Shown piece after piece: positions 14,301-23,939 of a stretch of 64,000 nucleotides of DNA (position 1 is the first letter of the stretch; the number at the start of each line of letters is the position of its first letter). The translations under genes were made by a program, and so were the position numbers. This stretch comes from Ciona intestinalis. Lineage: Eukaryota; Chordata; Ascidiacea; Phlebobranchia; Cionidae. The stretch lies in assembly GCF_000224145.3 (NCBI RefSeq), contig NW_004190420.2:62001-126000 (forward strand), in the 5' to 3' direction. Below the pieces are notes generated by a model, which was not told the origin of the DNA, made no database searches, and saw nothing but the letters and a program-made list of their open reading frames with translations.

Positions 14301-17300
14301 TAAGTGTTCTATTAAAAAACTACGCTGATGTGGTGGGATTTTGTTCCAAGCCTAGATCTAGAAGGCGAACTGCGGTTTTTGTAAATCTCTTTGCTAAACT
14401 CCAGGTTGTCCCGAGGGATTCTATGGACCACAATGCCAACAGGAATGCATGTGTGTCAATGGCGCCACTTGTGACCATGTTAGTGGGGCATGTACTTGTA
14501 CCTCGGGGTGGAGAAACACTTTCTGCGACAGAGGTGATAATATAATTGTATTTTGTTTTGTACTTGAGTATAAGGTTGACCGCCATTAACCACTGCCTTG
14601 CGTCACAGCTTGTCCTGATGGCTATTATGGCCTGGACTGCGGGAATACATGCGCGTGCTGGAACGGTGCTCGGTGTAATCATATTACAGGAGATTGCTCA
14701 TGCCCTGCTGGCTGGGTTGGGGATAGCTGCAGCGAAAGTAAGTTAGCTTGTATACTGTCGGGTTAAGAACACCTTTTAAATGTAATGTGTTGGTACTTTA
14801 GGATGCGGCGAAAACAGATGGGGCGAAAATTGTACGAACGTCTGCAACTGCGCGAACGGTGCGAGCTGTGATCACGTGACCGGTAGATGTATCTGCGGCC
14901 TTGGGTTCACCGGTGCTAGATGTGACCGATGTAAGCTATATATGATGTACAAATATATAGTAGGGTTGTAGTAAACAAAGAACATTCAAAGAATTATAAA
15001 ACCATATCCTCCCGATTCCCACAGACCCTTGTTAATTGTTAAAAAACGATTAGGATATTTAGATATTATGTGCTAAAAGTGTCCCGTCTTCCCCCACCCT
15101 ACTATATAAAGAGATGGTTTAGAAACAGGTGTATTCTGGTAATACTAACCGTTGGTTGTTTTCACACAGCATGTCCCGAAGGCTATTTCGGGGCCAACTG
15201 CCAACGAATGTGTACTTGTAGAAATTCAAGAGGTTGTGATCCAGTTACTGGGAGATGTAACTGCGAACCTGGTTGGATTGGAATTGCATGCGAACAAGGT
15301 AAAAGATATCTTAACAAACAATTGATATGGTTAAACATTTTGTGATTATGTGTTATTTTAAAATATAATATTTTAGAATGCGGTGTTGGAACTTTCGGAG
15401 ATGGGTGCAGCGCTTCGTGCAATTGCCACAACAATGGTATGTGTGACTTTGCCACAGGTGTATGTAGATGCACACCCGGTTGGCAAGGACCCAGTTGTCT
15501 TGAAGGTATGTTACTTGGCTTACAAATATTGTCAGAAATTTGACAGTGATTGATGTGACAGGTTGTCCGGACGGCTTTTTCGGCGATAAATGCAAAGAGA
15601 AATGTAGTTGTGAGAATGGTGTCGGGTGTGATCACATTACAGGAAGATGCCTTTGCAACGCTGGCTGGAGAGGATCGACTTGCTCCAGGCCTTGTTTAGC
15701 AGGTATGTCAATTTTAACTATTCGATATAATGCTGTCAATTGTGGTTAAATAAGTATGATGTATTGATCATATGTGCCTTAACCTATAAAACAAAACAGG
15801 ACAATTCGGGGAACGATGTGAAAGCAAATGTACTTGTGCGGCCGGATTGCCTTGTCATCACGTGACTGGTGCATGCTCCTGCCCTACAGGTTTAACAGGC
15901 TCCAGTTGCCAGAACGGTGAGAAATTTGCACGTTTTCATCTTAACACTCAAGCAATGGATTTTCTGGTTTTATATCACGATCTTTTGTTTACAGTTTGCC
16001 CACCCGGCCGCTTTGGCGATAACTGTGCGGAAACTTGCTCTTGTGGACGGAACTCTCAATGTGATCCACGCACCGGAGTGTGCTCATGTGCCCCTGGCTA
16101 CACTGGTGAAGATTGCAACACACGTATGTTGACGCAATGCGAATGTTAATATTTGATCGTTATGAGACCTAATGGTTTACATTTAGGCTGCCAGGATGGT
16201 TTCTACGGAAGCAACTGTCGGTCAATTTGTCTATGTAGAAACGGCGGGACTTGTGAACCAATCAGTGGCAGGTGCACATGTCAACCTGGATACACTGGAT
16301 CTACTTGTAACGATGGTAAGCGGGTTCGGTTTTGACATTTCTAGCAGCTGCCTAATTGTTTGCGATAACGACCTTTTCCATTAACCTATCCAGAATGCCC
16401 TGTCGGATTTTACGGATCTGGCTGCAGCAGAGCTTGCGACTGTGGTTCAGGCGCGGTCTGCGATAAGGTCACAGGGTCTTGTCCAACGGCCCCGACCTGC
16501 GACGCCGGTAAAATGGGAAATAATTGTCAATCAGGTAACGGTCAATTGGAATCTGCTGCCTGGCTAATCTAACCACAATTTGTCACCTTATCCAAAGCTA
16601 AACATATCTCTATTTTCAGTATGCGAACCCGGCACATGGGGTGTAAACTGCGCTAATCAGTGCACCTGCTCGAACAACGGTGTTTGTAATGCTGTAACAG
16701 GAAATTGCTTGTGTGGCCTTGGATGGACAGGCGCCATGTGCGATACAGGTAAGTCAGTTATTTATTTTACGTTTGGCATCACGTATTTATTCTCAAATTC
16801 ATTTTCTTCTTTCAGAATGCGTGTCAGGCACATGGGGTCCAGACTGCAGCATGGAATGCTCGTGTAATCTAAACGAAACATGCGATAGATTTAACGGATG
16901 GTGTCATTGCTCGCCCGGCTACTTTGGTGTGGAATGTCAGCTAAGTACGTTGAGATTGTTTATTTGGTCTGACACGATACATATCTTTGATATAACTTAT
17001 AGTTAGGTGGGAGAAGATGGGACAAAAGTGTATTTTTGGTGGTTTGATGCCTTGCGTGCAGTAAACGTCACACCTGACGAAGCATTGCGATTTATCAAAT
17101 GCTGTTTCTTTAGGAAGTAACGCTTTGTTTACTTGATCGACAGGTTGCCCGAAAGGATTCTATGGGGCCGGATGCCGAAGTCAGTGCGATTGTCAGAACT
17201 CGGTGAACTGTGACCCAGTGACTGGTCGTTGTCACTGCTCGACCGGGTGGCACGGTGCCCAGTGTGAAAACTGTGAGTTTGTTTCTTTGCATGTACACGA

Positions 17301-18025
17301 CAATTCCGCCAATTTTTCATATTTAATCGTTCTTTTTTTTACCAGCTTGCCCAACCGGGAAATACGGAGCAAACTGCCTCATGTCGTGCGATTGCGGGTC
17401 TTCCAACAAATGCGACTCCATTTCTGGTGAATGTAAATGTCCAGCTGGATACACCGGTCCAAAGTGTCAAAACGGTAAGTCGAATACAGACGAACCTCGA
17501 CATTAAAATGCATGTTAATAACAAAAAAATATTCTCTGTATGAACAGTGTGCAGCAGCGGACGTTATGGACCTGGCTGCAGTTTGAACTGTAACTGCGAA
17601 CATGGAGGTGTCTGTGATCCAATGAACGGATCATGTACTTGTACCCTCGGTTGGACTGGTGCGAAGTGTCAACAAAGTACGTTGCATTACATAACATTAA
17701 TTAAACATAAATAATCTCAATGAGCTGGGAATACGTGCTTGTTTTTTGTTCATATAGCAAAAAATGCTCCAGTAAATGAAATGCTCAAACAGCTATATCG
17801 TAAGAACTTTATTTGATTCTGCCATTTATTGGAACAAAGCTGATTACCTTTTTCTTTTTTGTAGAAGGTATGTTTGCTCGTGTTCGTACTTCAAGCCGCA
17901 CCCACCACCGTGCAAGAGTATCCAACCGTCGCTCTCGACTCTCTGCTCTCCGTCGTCTCCGTGAGCGCACCCTATCCACCTTCAGTCAAATTAAACGTCG
18001 CCGTCAGTTGTTCACTCGCACCTAA
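2363..18025 (+). CDS. MEGF6: MEGF6-like secreted multiple-EGF protein with EMI domain
   Basis: Exons: 2363-2466, 2716-2853, 2982-3091, 7161-7265, 7466-7588, 8515-8637, 8950-9078, 9605-9727, 9881-10003, 10259-10396, 10717-10839, 11006-11128, 11397-11499, 11867-11994, 12186-12314, 12622-12747, 12900-13034, 13223-13357, 13544-13674, 13785-13913, 13968-14093, 14171-14299, 14405-14533, 14609-14737, 14802-14930, 15170-15298, 15377-15505, 15562-15702, 15800-15916, 15995-16123, 16187-16315, 16394-16534, 16620-16748, 16816-16944, 17144-17272, 17346-17474, 17548-17676, 17758-17799, 17865-18025. About 1,627 residues if the 1-nt shift in the 13544 exon is ignored. Order: signal peptide; EMI domain ([19 protein letters not shown], then CCPGWT); one EGF; eight cbEGF-type modules (DxNEC...NGGC); a linker; 24 eight-Cys laminin-type EGFs, one per phase-1 exon; a basic tail. 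Module order and details such as CYRIEMEV before the seventh EGF match vertebrate MEGF6. No membrane segment is seen, so it is probably secreted or matrix-bound. Exon 19 breaks phase (see findings). Confidence 0.92.
4523..4610. promoter_or_regulatory. cluster of four TGACGT (CRE-half-site) motifs
   Basis: TGACGT occurs at 4523-4528, 4590-4595 and 4605-4610, and its reverse complement ACGTCA at 4554-4559, all within 88 bases of the MEGF6 intron upstream of the alternative promoter. TGACGT is the core of CREB/ATF binding sites. Enhancer function is inference. Confidence 0.35.
6301..6308 (+). promoter_or_regulatory. TATA box of internal MEGF6 promoter
   Basis: TATATAAG lies about 160 bases before an ATG that opens a signal-peptide exon (6468). 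Transcription would be expected to begin near 6330. The element sits in the long intron between the EMI exons and the first EGF exon, so it would drive a second, shorter MEGF6 transcript. Inferred from sequence only. Confidence 0.55.
6468..6699 (+). CDS. MEGF6: alternative MEGF6 first exon with its own signal peptide
   Basis: The frame opens [20 protein letters not shown], a typical signal peptide followed by AQ. About 55 residues follow, ending in a dibasic RRSKR stretch that could be a furin-type site. A GT at 6700 leaves phase 1, exactly what the EGF exon at 7161 accepts, giving ...[15 protein letters not shown]. The product would be MEGF6 without the EMI domain. An independent small gene is possible but less likely given the matching phase and the TATA box upstream. 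The donor GTCGAG is weak. Confidence 0.55.
7589..8514. other. MEGF6 intron between cbEGF 1 and 2
   Basis: About 0.9 kb of unique-looking, CpG-containing sequence. The reading frames seen on either strand overlap the flanking exons or lack family similarity. I see nothing else in it. Confidence 0.5.
14954..15108. mobile_element. TIR-bearing MITE copy in MEGF6 intron
   Basis: The left end reads TATATAGTAGGGT and the right end reads GTCTTCCCCCACCCTACTAT, which are inverted copies of one another; the left end is worn. Internal sequence (ACATTCAAAGAATTATAAAA) is shared with the copy at 57781. It lies in an intron between two laminin-type EGF exons. No coding capacity; a short non-autonomous DNA transposon. 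Confidence 0.65.
16999..17043. mobile_element. half copy of the same MITE family
   Basis: ATAGTTAGGTGGGAGAAGAT followed by GGGACA matches one terminal repeat of the family (TAGTAGGGTGGGGGAAGATG). No opposite end was found nearby, so this is a solo or truncated end in a MEGF6 intron. Confidence 0.5.
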
Positions 18026-20215
18026 TTAACTTAATCAACATCCCGCCGCATTTTCAAGACATTCGAACTTCATCCATTACCATAAAGCGTCCGTTCAACA
18101 CGTCAGCAATCCGAAACTTTCTTGAGGTGTGAAAGGGCCGTATATTTGTCGACTTTTCGCGGCCAGCCTGTGCCTTCTTTTTCATGTTTTTTTTTTATAT
18201 ATAGTCAACAGTTTCACGAATTGTGACAGTCACACTCGTTCAATCGCTGTCACGTTATATATTCTTTTTTTGTTCTACAGTGCTAGTAATACGTAAATTT
18301 GTAGCGTTTTTCTTCTCAGTGCGTGTCCACCGTGGTTCTGCGGGCCGCATGTTGTTCCAAGTTCCCTTTAGTGCTTTTGATTGCCAAAATATTCGAACCA
18401 TTCAATCGTTTGTAAAGAATTTCTGGGCTTCTGGCAGTTGGCAAACCTATTTCTATCTTGCGTGCTCTCCCATTTTTAACTTGCCGTGTTTCCGTCGTAT
18501 ACTTTGTTTTACCTACCGTATACGAGCCATCTGCGCAAGTTTAAAAGTATTTAGAAAATTAAACATTAACATAATTTCCTTCCAATTCTAATCAGATATT
18601 TTAACGTTTAACGTTTTTGCTATCTCAGAGAAATGTTCCCTGTGTGTGACGTCACATTTGGGGTTCGTTTATTTTATATACCCGACGCGCCTGCTCCGTC
18701 GACCTGCTGTTCAGAAATGTACTGTAAGATAAGTGTTCCGTTTCGCAACAATAAAATTGCAAATAAACGTAATTCAGCATGTTAACAAATTGTGCTTTGA
18801 AATGCAAAAGACCGACTGGAAACGTCAAAACATTCCTGTTAGCATCATCGACATTCGAACCGATAATATGTGCAGACTGGAGATGTACTATACATACAAC
18901 TATAGTTTCCTTTGTTCGCCTGATGTAATAGTTAGGCAACGTGGCTCTATAATATTTAAAATATAAAAAACTATATCATTGAATATGTGCTCCAAGCCGT
19001 TAACAGCTACTGTGTCACAACTAAAGTGGTGTTTAAAGATAAAGAATTAAGCTTGGCTTTTAAATTTTGGTAGTACTTTCGTAAATTTCCAAATTTCTGT
19101 AAGACGAAAAGATATATATATAGTAGGGTGGGGGAAGATGGGACACCTTTAGTACATAATATCCTGATCGTGTTTTAAACAATTAACAACGGTCTATGGG
19201 AGTCGTGAGGATATAGTTTCATAATTCTTTAAATATTTCTTGTTTACTACTAAAGTGGACGATAAAATGGATTTAAAAGGTGTCCCATCTTCCCCCAACC
19301 TACTATATCCTTCTAGTGGTGTTTGTGTGAAGTCCCATACAGAGAATTCCACTGCTTCCAGCAAATTGTTGCAAACATTTCTACAGGGCAATTTCTATAT
19401 TACCCCAGCTGTGTTATTGGAATGTTCAAATCTTTGTCACAAGTTGGTTTATTGTATCCAAACACTTTTAACCGAGATGGGTGCGAAAGTTTTAACAAAT
19501 AGTAAACATGTTAAGAAAAAGATACAAATCGTGAACTGTAAACAACAGGTTTGGTATGGAATCAAATAAGTACATGCCCTTTTTGGTACAAGTTTTGGAA
19601 ATTTTTTATCATGCAATGCAAGGACATTATCATTTGCTCTATTTCGGCGGCGTTTAGAAAGCACACAGCAACTAACCCCATTTCTTAGTTGCCTGAACCA
19701 GCATTTTTATACAAATGAGGGATTTAGGGTTTAACAAATAGTTGAAAATTAATGTGGAAGTAAAACGCATGGAACCCGCACATAATTATAAAACATTCAA
19801 ACCTAGATTATTTAAAACATCATTTCAGGTCAACTAAAAGTAGTCTGGGAGTAGAAACAGTTGCTTTTTTCAACTTCACATATTTTAATTTAATTTGTAC
19901 AATTTTGGGTAAAAGGGGTCGTCATTTAATTTGTATAGACTAAAAATGATTGAAGAATTTAAAATTAACCGAAGTAAACAATAAGATTGTCCAGCAAAAC
20001 AGATCCACGTTCACCAAAAACAACTTGGACGACTCTTTATATCCAATCCACCGAACCATAGAGGTTTTGCTGCATCTTTGATTCCCATGACAGCTACAAT
20101 GATGACATTAGTCCACACTCACAAACGCGTAGTTGTCAGGCTCACTTAAAAGTATCTACTTCTCAAAAATTACGTTAATTTTAGGGATGTCCGGAGTTGC
20201 AGGTGCGAGTGACAC
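18026..20215. other. tail-to-tail interval between MEGF6 and CNBP
   Basis: The first part is probably MEGF6 3' UTR: AATAAA occurs at 18750-18755 and 18762-18767. A 122-codon open frame at 18223-18591 has no recognisable domain and looks like chance. A MITE occupies 19117-19308. The right part, up to 20215, is probably CNBP 3' UTR on the minus strand. Confidence 0.5.
19117..19308. mobile_element. complete TIR MITE
   Basis: The left end TATATAGTAGGGTGGGGGAA continues into GATGGGACACC. The right end, GTGTCCCATCTTCCCCCAAC then CTACTATA, is its reverse complement with few mismatches. It is about 190 bases long with no coding capacity, flanked by TA-rich DNA. It is the clearest copy of a family also seen at 14954, 16999, 57781 and 62872. 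Confidence 0.75.
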
Positions 20216-23200
20216 CTAAGCATCATTCAGCTCCTTCTCTTCCTCATTTCCATCATCCTCGTTGCTTAGTTCTCCAGGACGTGGCTCGTCACAGTCACGA
20301 GCCTTGTGACCAGGTCTTCGACAGTTGTAACATTCTTCATTGCCGTTCGGGCAATCACGTGCAATATGGCCTTCACCGTGGCAACTACAAAACAACTTTT
20401 ACTAAAACAATATTACTTAGTTAACTAATCTATGCTAACATCAGTTATAAAAAAAACAAACAGTTTTTAATTTAAACACTGAATTTGATTGTTAGATTGT
20501 TTTGACACCACGTTTTGTTGACAGTTTTATTTCTACCCAAATATTAAAATAAAAAATGATGTTATTATCTAAATTTCTATTAACATTATTTTTGTAGCAA
20601 TACTATTACCGATAGCAAGTAGCCTCTGGGCAATTTGCCTGGATATGTCCGACATTTTGACAAAGGTAGCATTGCTTTGTTCCTGCCTCTCTACGGTTTA
20701 AGCGTGCATCACCATTTCTGTCTGCATCTTCGGGACACTTGCGTGCAAGATGACCCGCTTTACCGCATTTGTAGCACGCATTGTCCTCTGGACAGTCACG
20801 TGCAAGATGGCCTTCTTTGTAGCAATTGTAGCATGCTAGATACAATACATTAATGTAATAACGTCTAAATCCAATATGTTTACATTACAATTTAATAAGC
20901 AAGTTATTCCTATTTTATAAATTTTTTTGTCGAATTTACACACCATATTCCCCATTATGTTTAATTATCACAAGTTTGAACTTATAGATAAAAAATTTGA
21001 AATTGTGTAGTAATGTAATGCCATAGTCGCGATAAATTCGCTCCGATAGGTATATTTGTACCGAGCGCTAGGGCGCATGCGACAGGCGTTACTGCTTGTA
21101 CCGTTCTACTAACTTTAAATTAAAAACTAGTTTCAACATGTAAATGCCGTGTCTGGAATGTTCAATATATTTGTTTCGATAATTCAATCTACTGTGCAGT
21201 CTTGGTGCAGTACATTTGCGCCCGGTACTAATATATCAATCGCTACGAACATCTCACGACACCAATACTGACGTACTGTTAATATTCGTTGCCCCTGTTC
21301 TTGACCTACCATTCTCAGCAGACAAGCAGTCACGGGCCATGTGGCCAGGTTGACCACAGCGAAAGCAGTAATCGTTGTTGCGACGACCCATTGGCCTTCT
21401 GTCTTCATTTCTTTGTATTCCATCAGCTGCGTCATCTAGACAGGTTAATGGTAACATATTAGTCAACATAAGCATATTGGAATATAAGATCAGCAACAGC
21501 TGACCATAATGGAGAAGTGCATCCTGAAGTAACATTAAACAATAAATATAAACTAGTTCACTTGAATAGTAGAAAGACATATTCTAATAATTTGAATGAC
21601 ATACCAACAAAAAAACAAATTTTAAATAGGGATAGAGTTGCCAAAATAAGATCTAAAGTTGTCAAAAAATATTCCCAAGAAAAAATACCAGCTCATTTTT
21701 TTCGCTCTTTTTCCAAACTAATTTTCTAACTGGAACTTCTGATTTTTTTATCTTAAAACGTTCCTTATGTCTTAATCAATTACCAGGTCAAACAATCCCT
21801 ATTATGATGCCATATTTAATAGGCAAACTTCATGTATTTTAAACGCAACTATTAGAAAGGCAGTCTAAGTTTTTGTTACGAATACCCGCCGAAAAAAAAC
21901 GAATGCGCTCCACGTATACAATAACGTATATGACATCATAATCAACAAGAAGGCGCGCTCCGCATTCCGCATACCCCAGATATTTAGAAAATTGGCCGCG
22001 CCTGCATAGGCGTAAAGTTTTACTAAACGTTAGGGTTGCAAAAATCAGAAAAAAAGGAAGTCTTCGCGCCGCTAGGCGCGAAAAAAAAAAACGGTTTGCA
22101 ACCCTTTGTTTTCGGTTTGCAACCCTTTAAATATGTGCTTTGTAAAAGCTCATACAAACGTAAACGTATTCAGAATTACGTAGGGATGAGACAAATTAAA
22201 ATTACGCGCGTTCGGCGAGTCCGTGTAATGAGAAACGGTCGAATCCGATTGCCTGGCGAGTGACGTCACAGTAGCTATGTCGCATGCGCCTTTCGTCAAG
22301 CCCGCACGAGTGTGTGGTTATCTTACAAACGAAGACCCGTCCGTCGGAAATAGTAGGTTCCAGAACAAAATATCGCGGAAATAAACTGCCTAAAACGTTC
22401 CAACACTGCTTTATATTTATANNNNNNNNNNNNNNNNNNNNNNNNNNNNNNNNNNNNNNNNNNNNNNNNNNACAGTAGCTATGTCGCATGCGCCTTTCGT
22501 CAAGCCCGCACGAGTGTGTGGTTATCTTACAAACGAAGACCCGTCCGTCGGAAATAGTAGGTTTCCAGAACAAAATATCGCGGAAATAAACTGCCTAAAA
22601 CGTTTCCAACACTGCTTTATATTTATATGCAATGTTTTCCTCAGGCAAGCAGCATATTTATTACGAAATAGTAGGGATTCACACGTGGATTCATTGCATC
22701 ATAATAGCGGTTGTTTGAACCTGGCAATTGATTACGACATAATAGCGATTCACACGTTGATTACTGACGTCACAATAGCGATTCACACGTGAATTATTTA
22801 GCAAACAGGAGTTTAAATACCAGTTGAATGCGTTTGTGTCGTGAATGACGCATCGGTATTGACATATTTTAACGAACGTAAACGAAGTTTGTTCGCAGTA
22901 ATAATGGCGTCTTCGTTTGGTCGAACGTAATTCCTTACGCATTATTAGTATGGAGAAAATCAAAGGGTTGCCAGGCAACCCTGCAACCCCGTAACTTTAC
23001 GCCAGTGCGCGCCTGTCTGCAATAAATATTTTGTACGCACATAAAGGCAACGTAATAATCTCTTGTTTTAGTGATTAGAAAGAGACAGCTGGATGACTTA
23101 AGCATTGGAAACTGGGTATGCTGCATACTCATAAAAAATACTAGGGTATGCGCGGTAATGCGCCGCATACCCGAATACCTAAATACCCAGGATTGGCACC

Positions 23201-23939
23201 CATGATATATATTATACATACATCATATAATGTTTCCAACCATAACTTTGAATGTTGTACTCACTTGGGCATTCTCTTGCAAAGTGACCAGGGGTTCCAC
23301 ATTTGTAGCAAACATCTGGAATTATTTTTGATTACGATAAAAATTCTTTCATAGTGTTGTTAGTAGCCTATCTTACAGACATCTTACAGTCTTAAAATAA
23401 ATCCTATACATTGGTGATAGTGCGATAATCAGTCTATTTCCTAACTAAAAGCTAATATTGTAACAAGAAAAAAATATTCATGCTTTTGCCAGCATGTTTA
23501 TGTCGTTCAAAACTTTTAAAATAAACATTTATCATTTCAGAGTTTAACTCCTAAGTCCATTGTCTTTAATCTATATACCGTTAAAGAATTAAATTGATAC
23601 ATATGACATACCAGCATCACGCTGTCGTGTTCCATAACCTCCATAACCCCCGTAACCCCCATAACTTCCACGACCCCTGCCCCGTCCTCTCCCTCTTCCC
23701 CGGAATCCTCCACGGGTCCTCGGAGCATATTCTCTCTGCTGCTCATCCGATTCGGGACATTCACGAGCCCAGTGACCTGACTTGTCACAGATGAAGCAGT
23801 TGTCATTGGAAGGCTTGCGACTCTGGTAGTCATAAGTTTCTCTTGGGGTATAAGTTTCCCTTGAGCTGTAGGATTCCCTCGGGTTATATATTTCCCTTGA
23901 GCTGTAAGTTTCCCTTGAGTTATTCATACGACCAGGCAT
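20216..23939 (-). CDS. CNBP: CNBP-like zinc-knuckle nucleic-acid-binding protein
   Basis: Exons on the minus strand: 23939-23612, 23315-23265, 21435-21310, 20835-20610, 20384-20216; together 900 nt, 299 residues. The start at 23939 opens MPGRMNNSRETYSS. An N-terminal six-residue repeat (xxRETY) is followed by a first CCHC knuckle, an RGRGRGRGRG box with GGYGGY repeats, and seven further CX2CX4HX4C knuckles (for example CYKCGTPGHFAREC and CYLCQNVGHIQANC), ending in an acidic tail. A first knuckle, then an RGG box, then the rest is the CNBP layout; the human protein has seven knuckles and no long N-terminal repeat. Human CNBP binds G-rich single-stranded nucleic acid and supports translation. 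All junctions are phase-consistent. Confidence 0.9.
22268..22627. repeat. near-identical segment on both sides of an assembly gap
   Basis: 22268-22421 and 22472-22627 carry the same ~155-base sequence, starting ACAGTAGCTATGTCGCATGC, on either side of 50 Ns. The two copies differ mainly by homopolymer length (TTCC against TTTCC, twice). This is most simply one locus placed twice by unmerged contig ends; a real tandem duplication is the alternative. Confidence 0.7.
22422..22471. other. assembly gap (50 N)
   Basis: A run of 50 Ns inside a CNBP intron, flanked by duplicated sequence. Confidence 0.95.
23112..23190. repeat. nested palindrome in CNBP intron
   Basis: An outer pair, CTGGGTAT (23112-23119) and ATACCCAG (23183-23190), encloses an inner pair, GGGTATGCG (23144-23152) and CGCATACCC (23164-23172). 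It could fold as a hairpin in DNA or nascent RNA, 75 bases before a small 51-nt exon. It may also be the remnant of a palindromic MITE. Confidence 0.55.

Larger units (their letters stand above)
21997..23010. mobile_element. possible inverted-repeat DNA element in CNBP intron
   Basis: GCGCCTGCATAGGCGTAAAG near 21997 followed by GGGTTGCAA is mirrored by TTGCAGGG-type sequence and CTTTACGCC-GTGCGCGCC near 22968-23010. A direct repeat CGGTTTGCAACCCTTT occurs twice near 22090-22130. The layout fits a non-autonomous DNA transposon of about 1 kb, interrupted by an assembly gap. Ends and target duplication are not certain. Confidence 0.4.
21436..23264. other. large CNBP intron rich in repeats and containing a gap
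   Basis: About 1.8 kb. It contains an inverted-repeat pair around 21997-22039 and 22968-23010, a duplicated segment on both sides of an N-gap, three related units with a CACGTG-like core at about 22675-22800, and a nested palindrome at 23112-23190. CpG density is much higher than in the flanking exons and introns, which suggests recently inserted DNA. Confidence 0.6.

Noticed and set aside
15183-15635. 150-codon minus-strand frame
   Set aside because: Antisense to MEGF6 EGF exons 26-28; same reason.
18223-18591. 122-codon plus-strand frame rich in Phe and Arg
   Set aside because: Lies in the probable MEGF6 3' UTR; no domain and no start context that convinces.
20216-23939. CCHC knuckles as a retroelement nucleocapsid
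   Set aside because: Eight knuckles, an RGG box, five phase-consistent exons and knuckle-by-knuckle agreement with CNBP make this a host gene; no other retroelement part is nearby.
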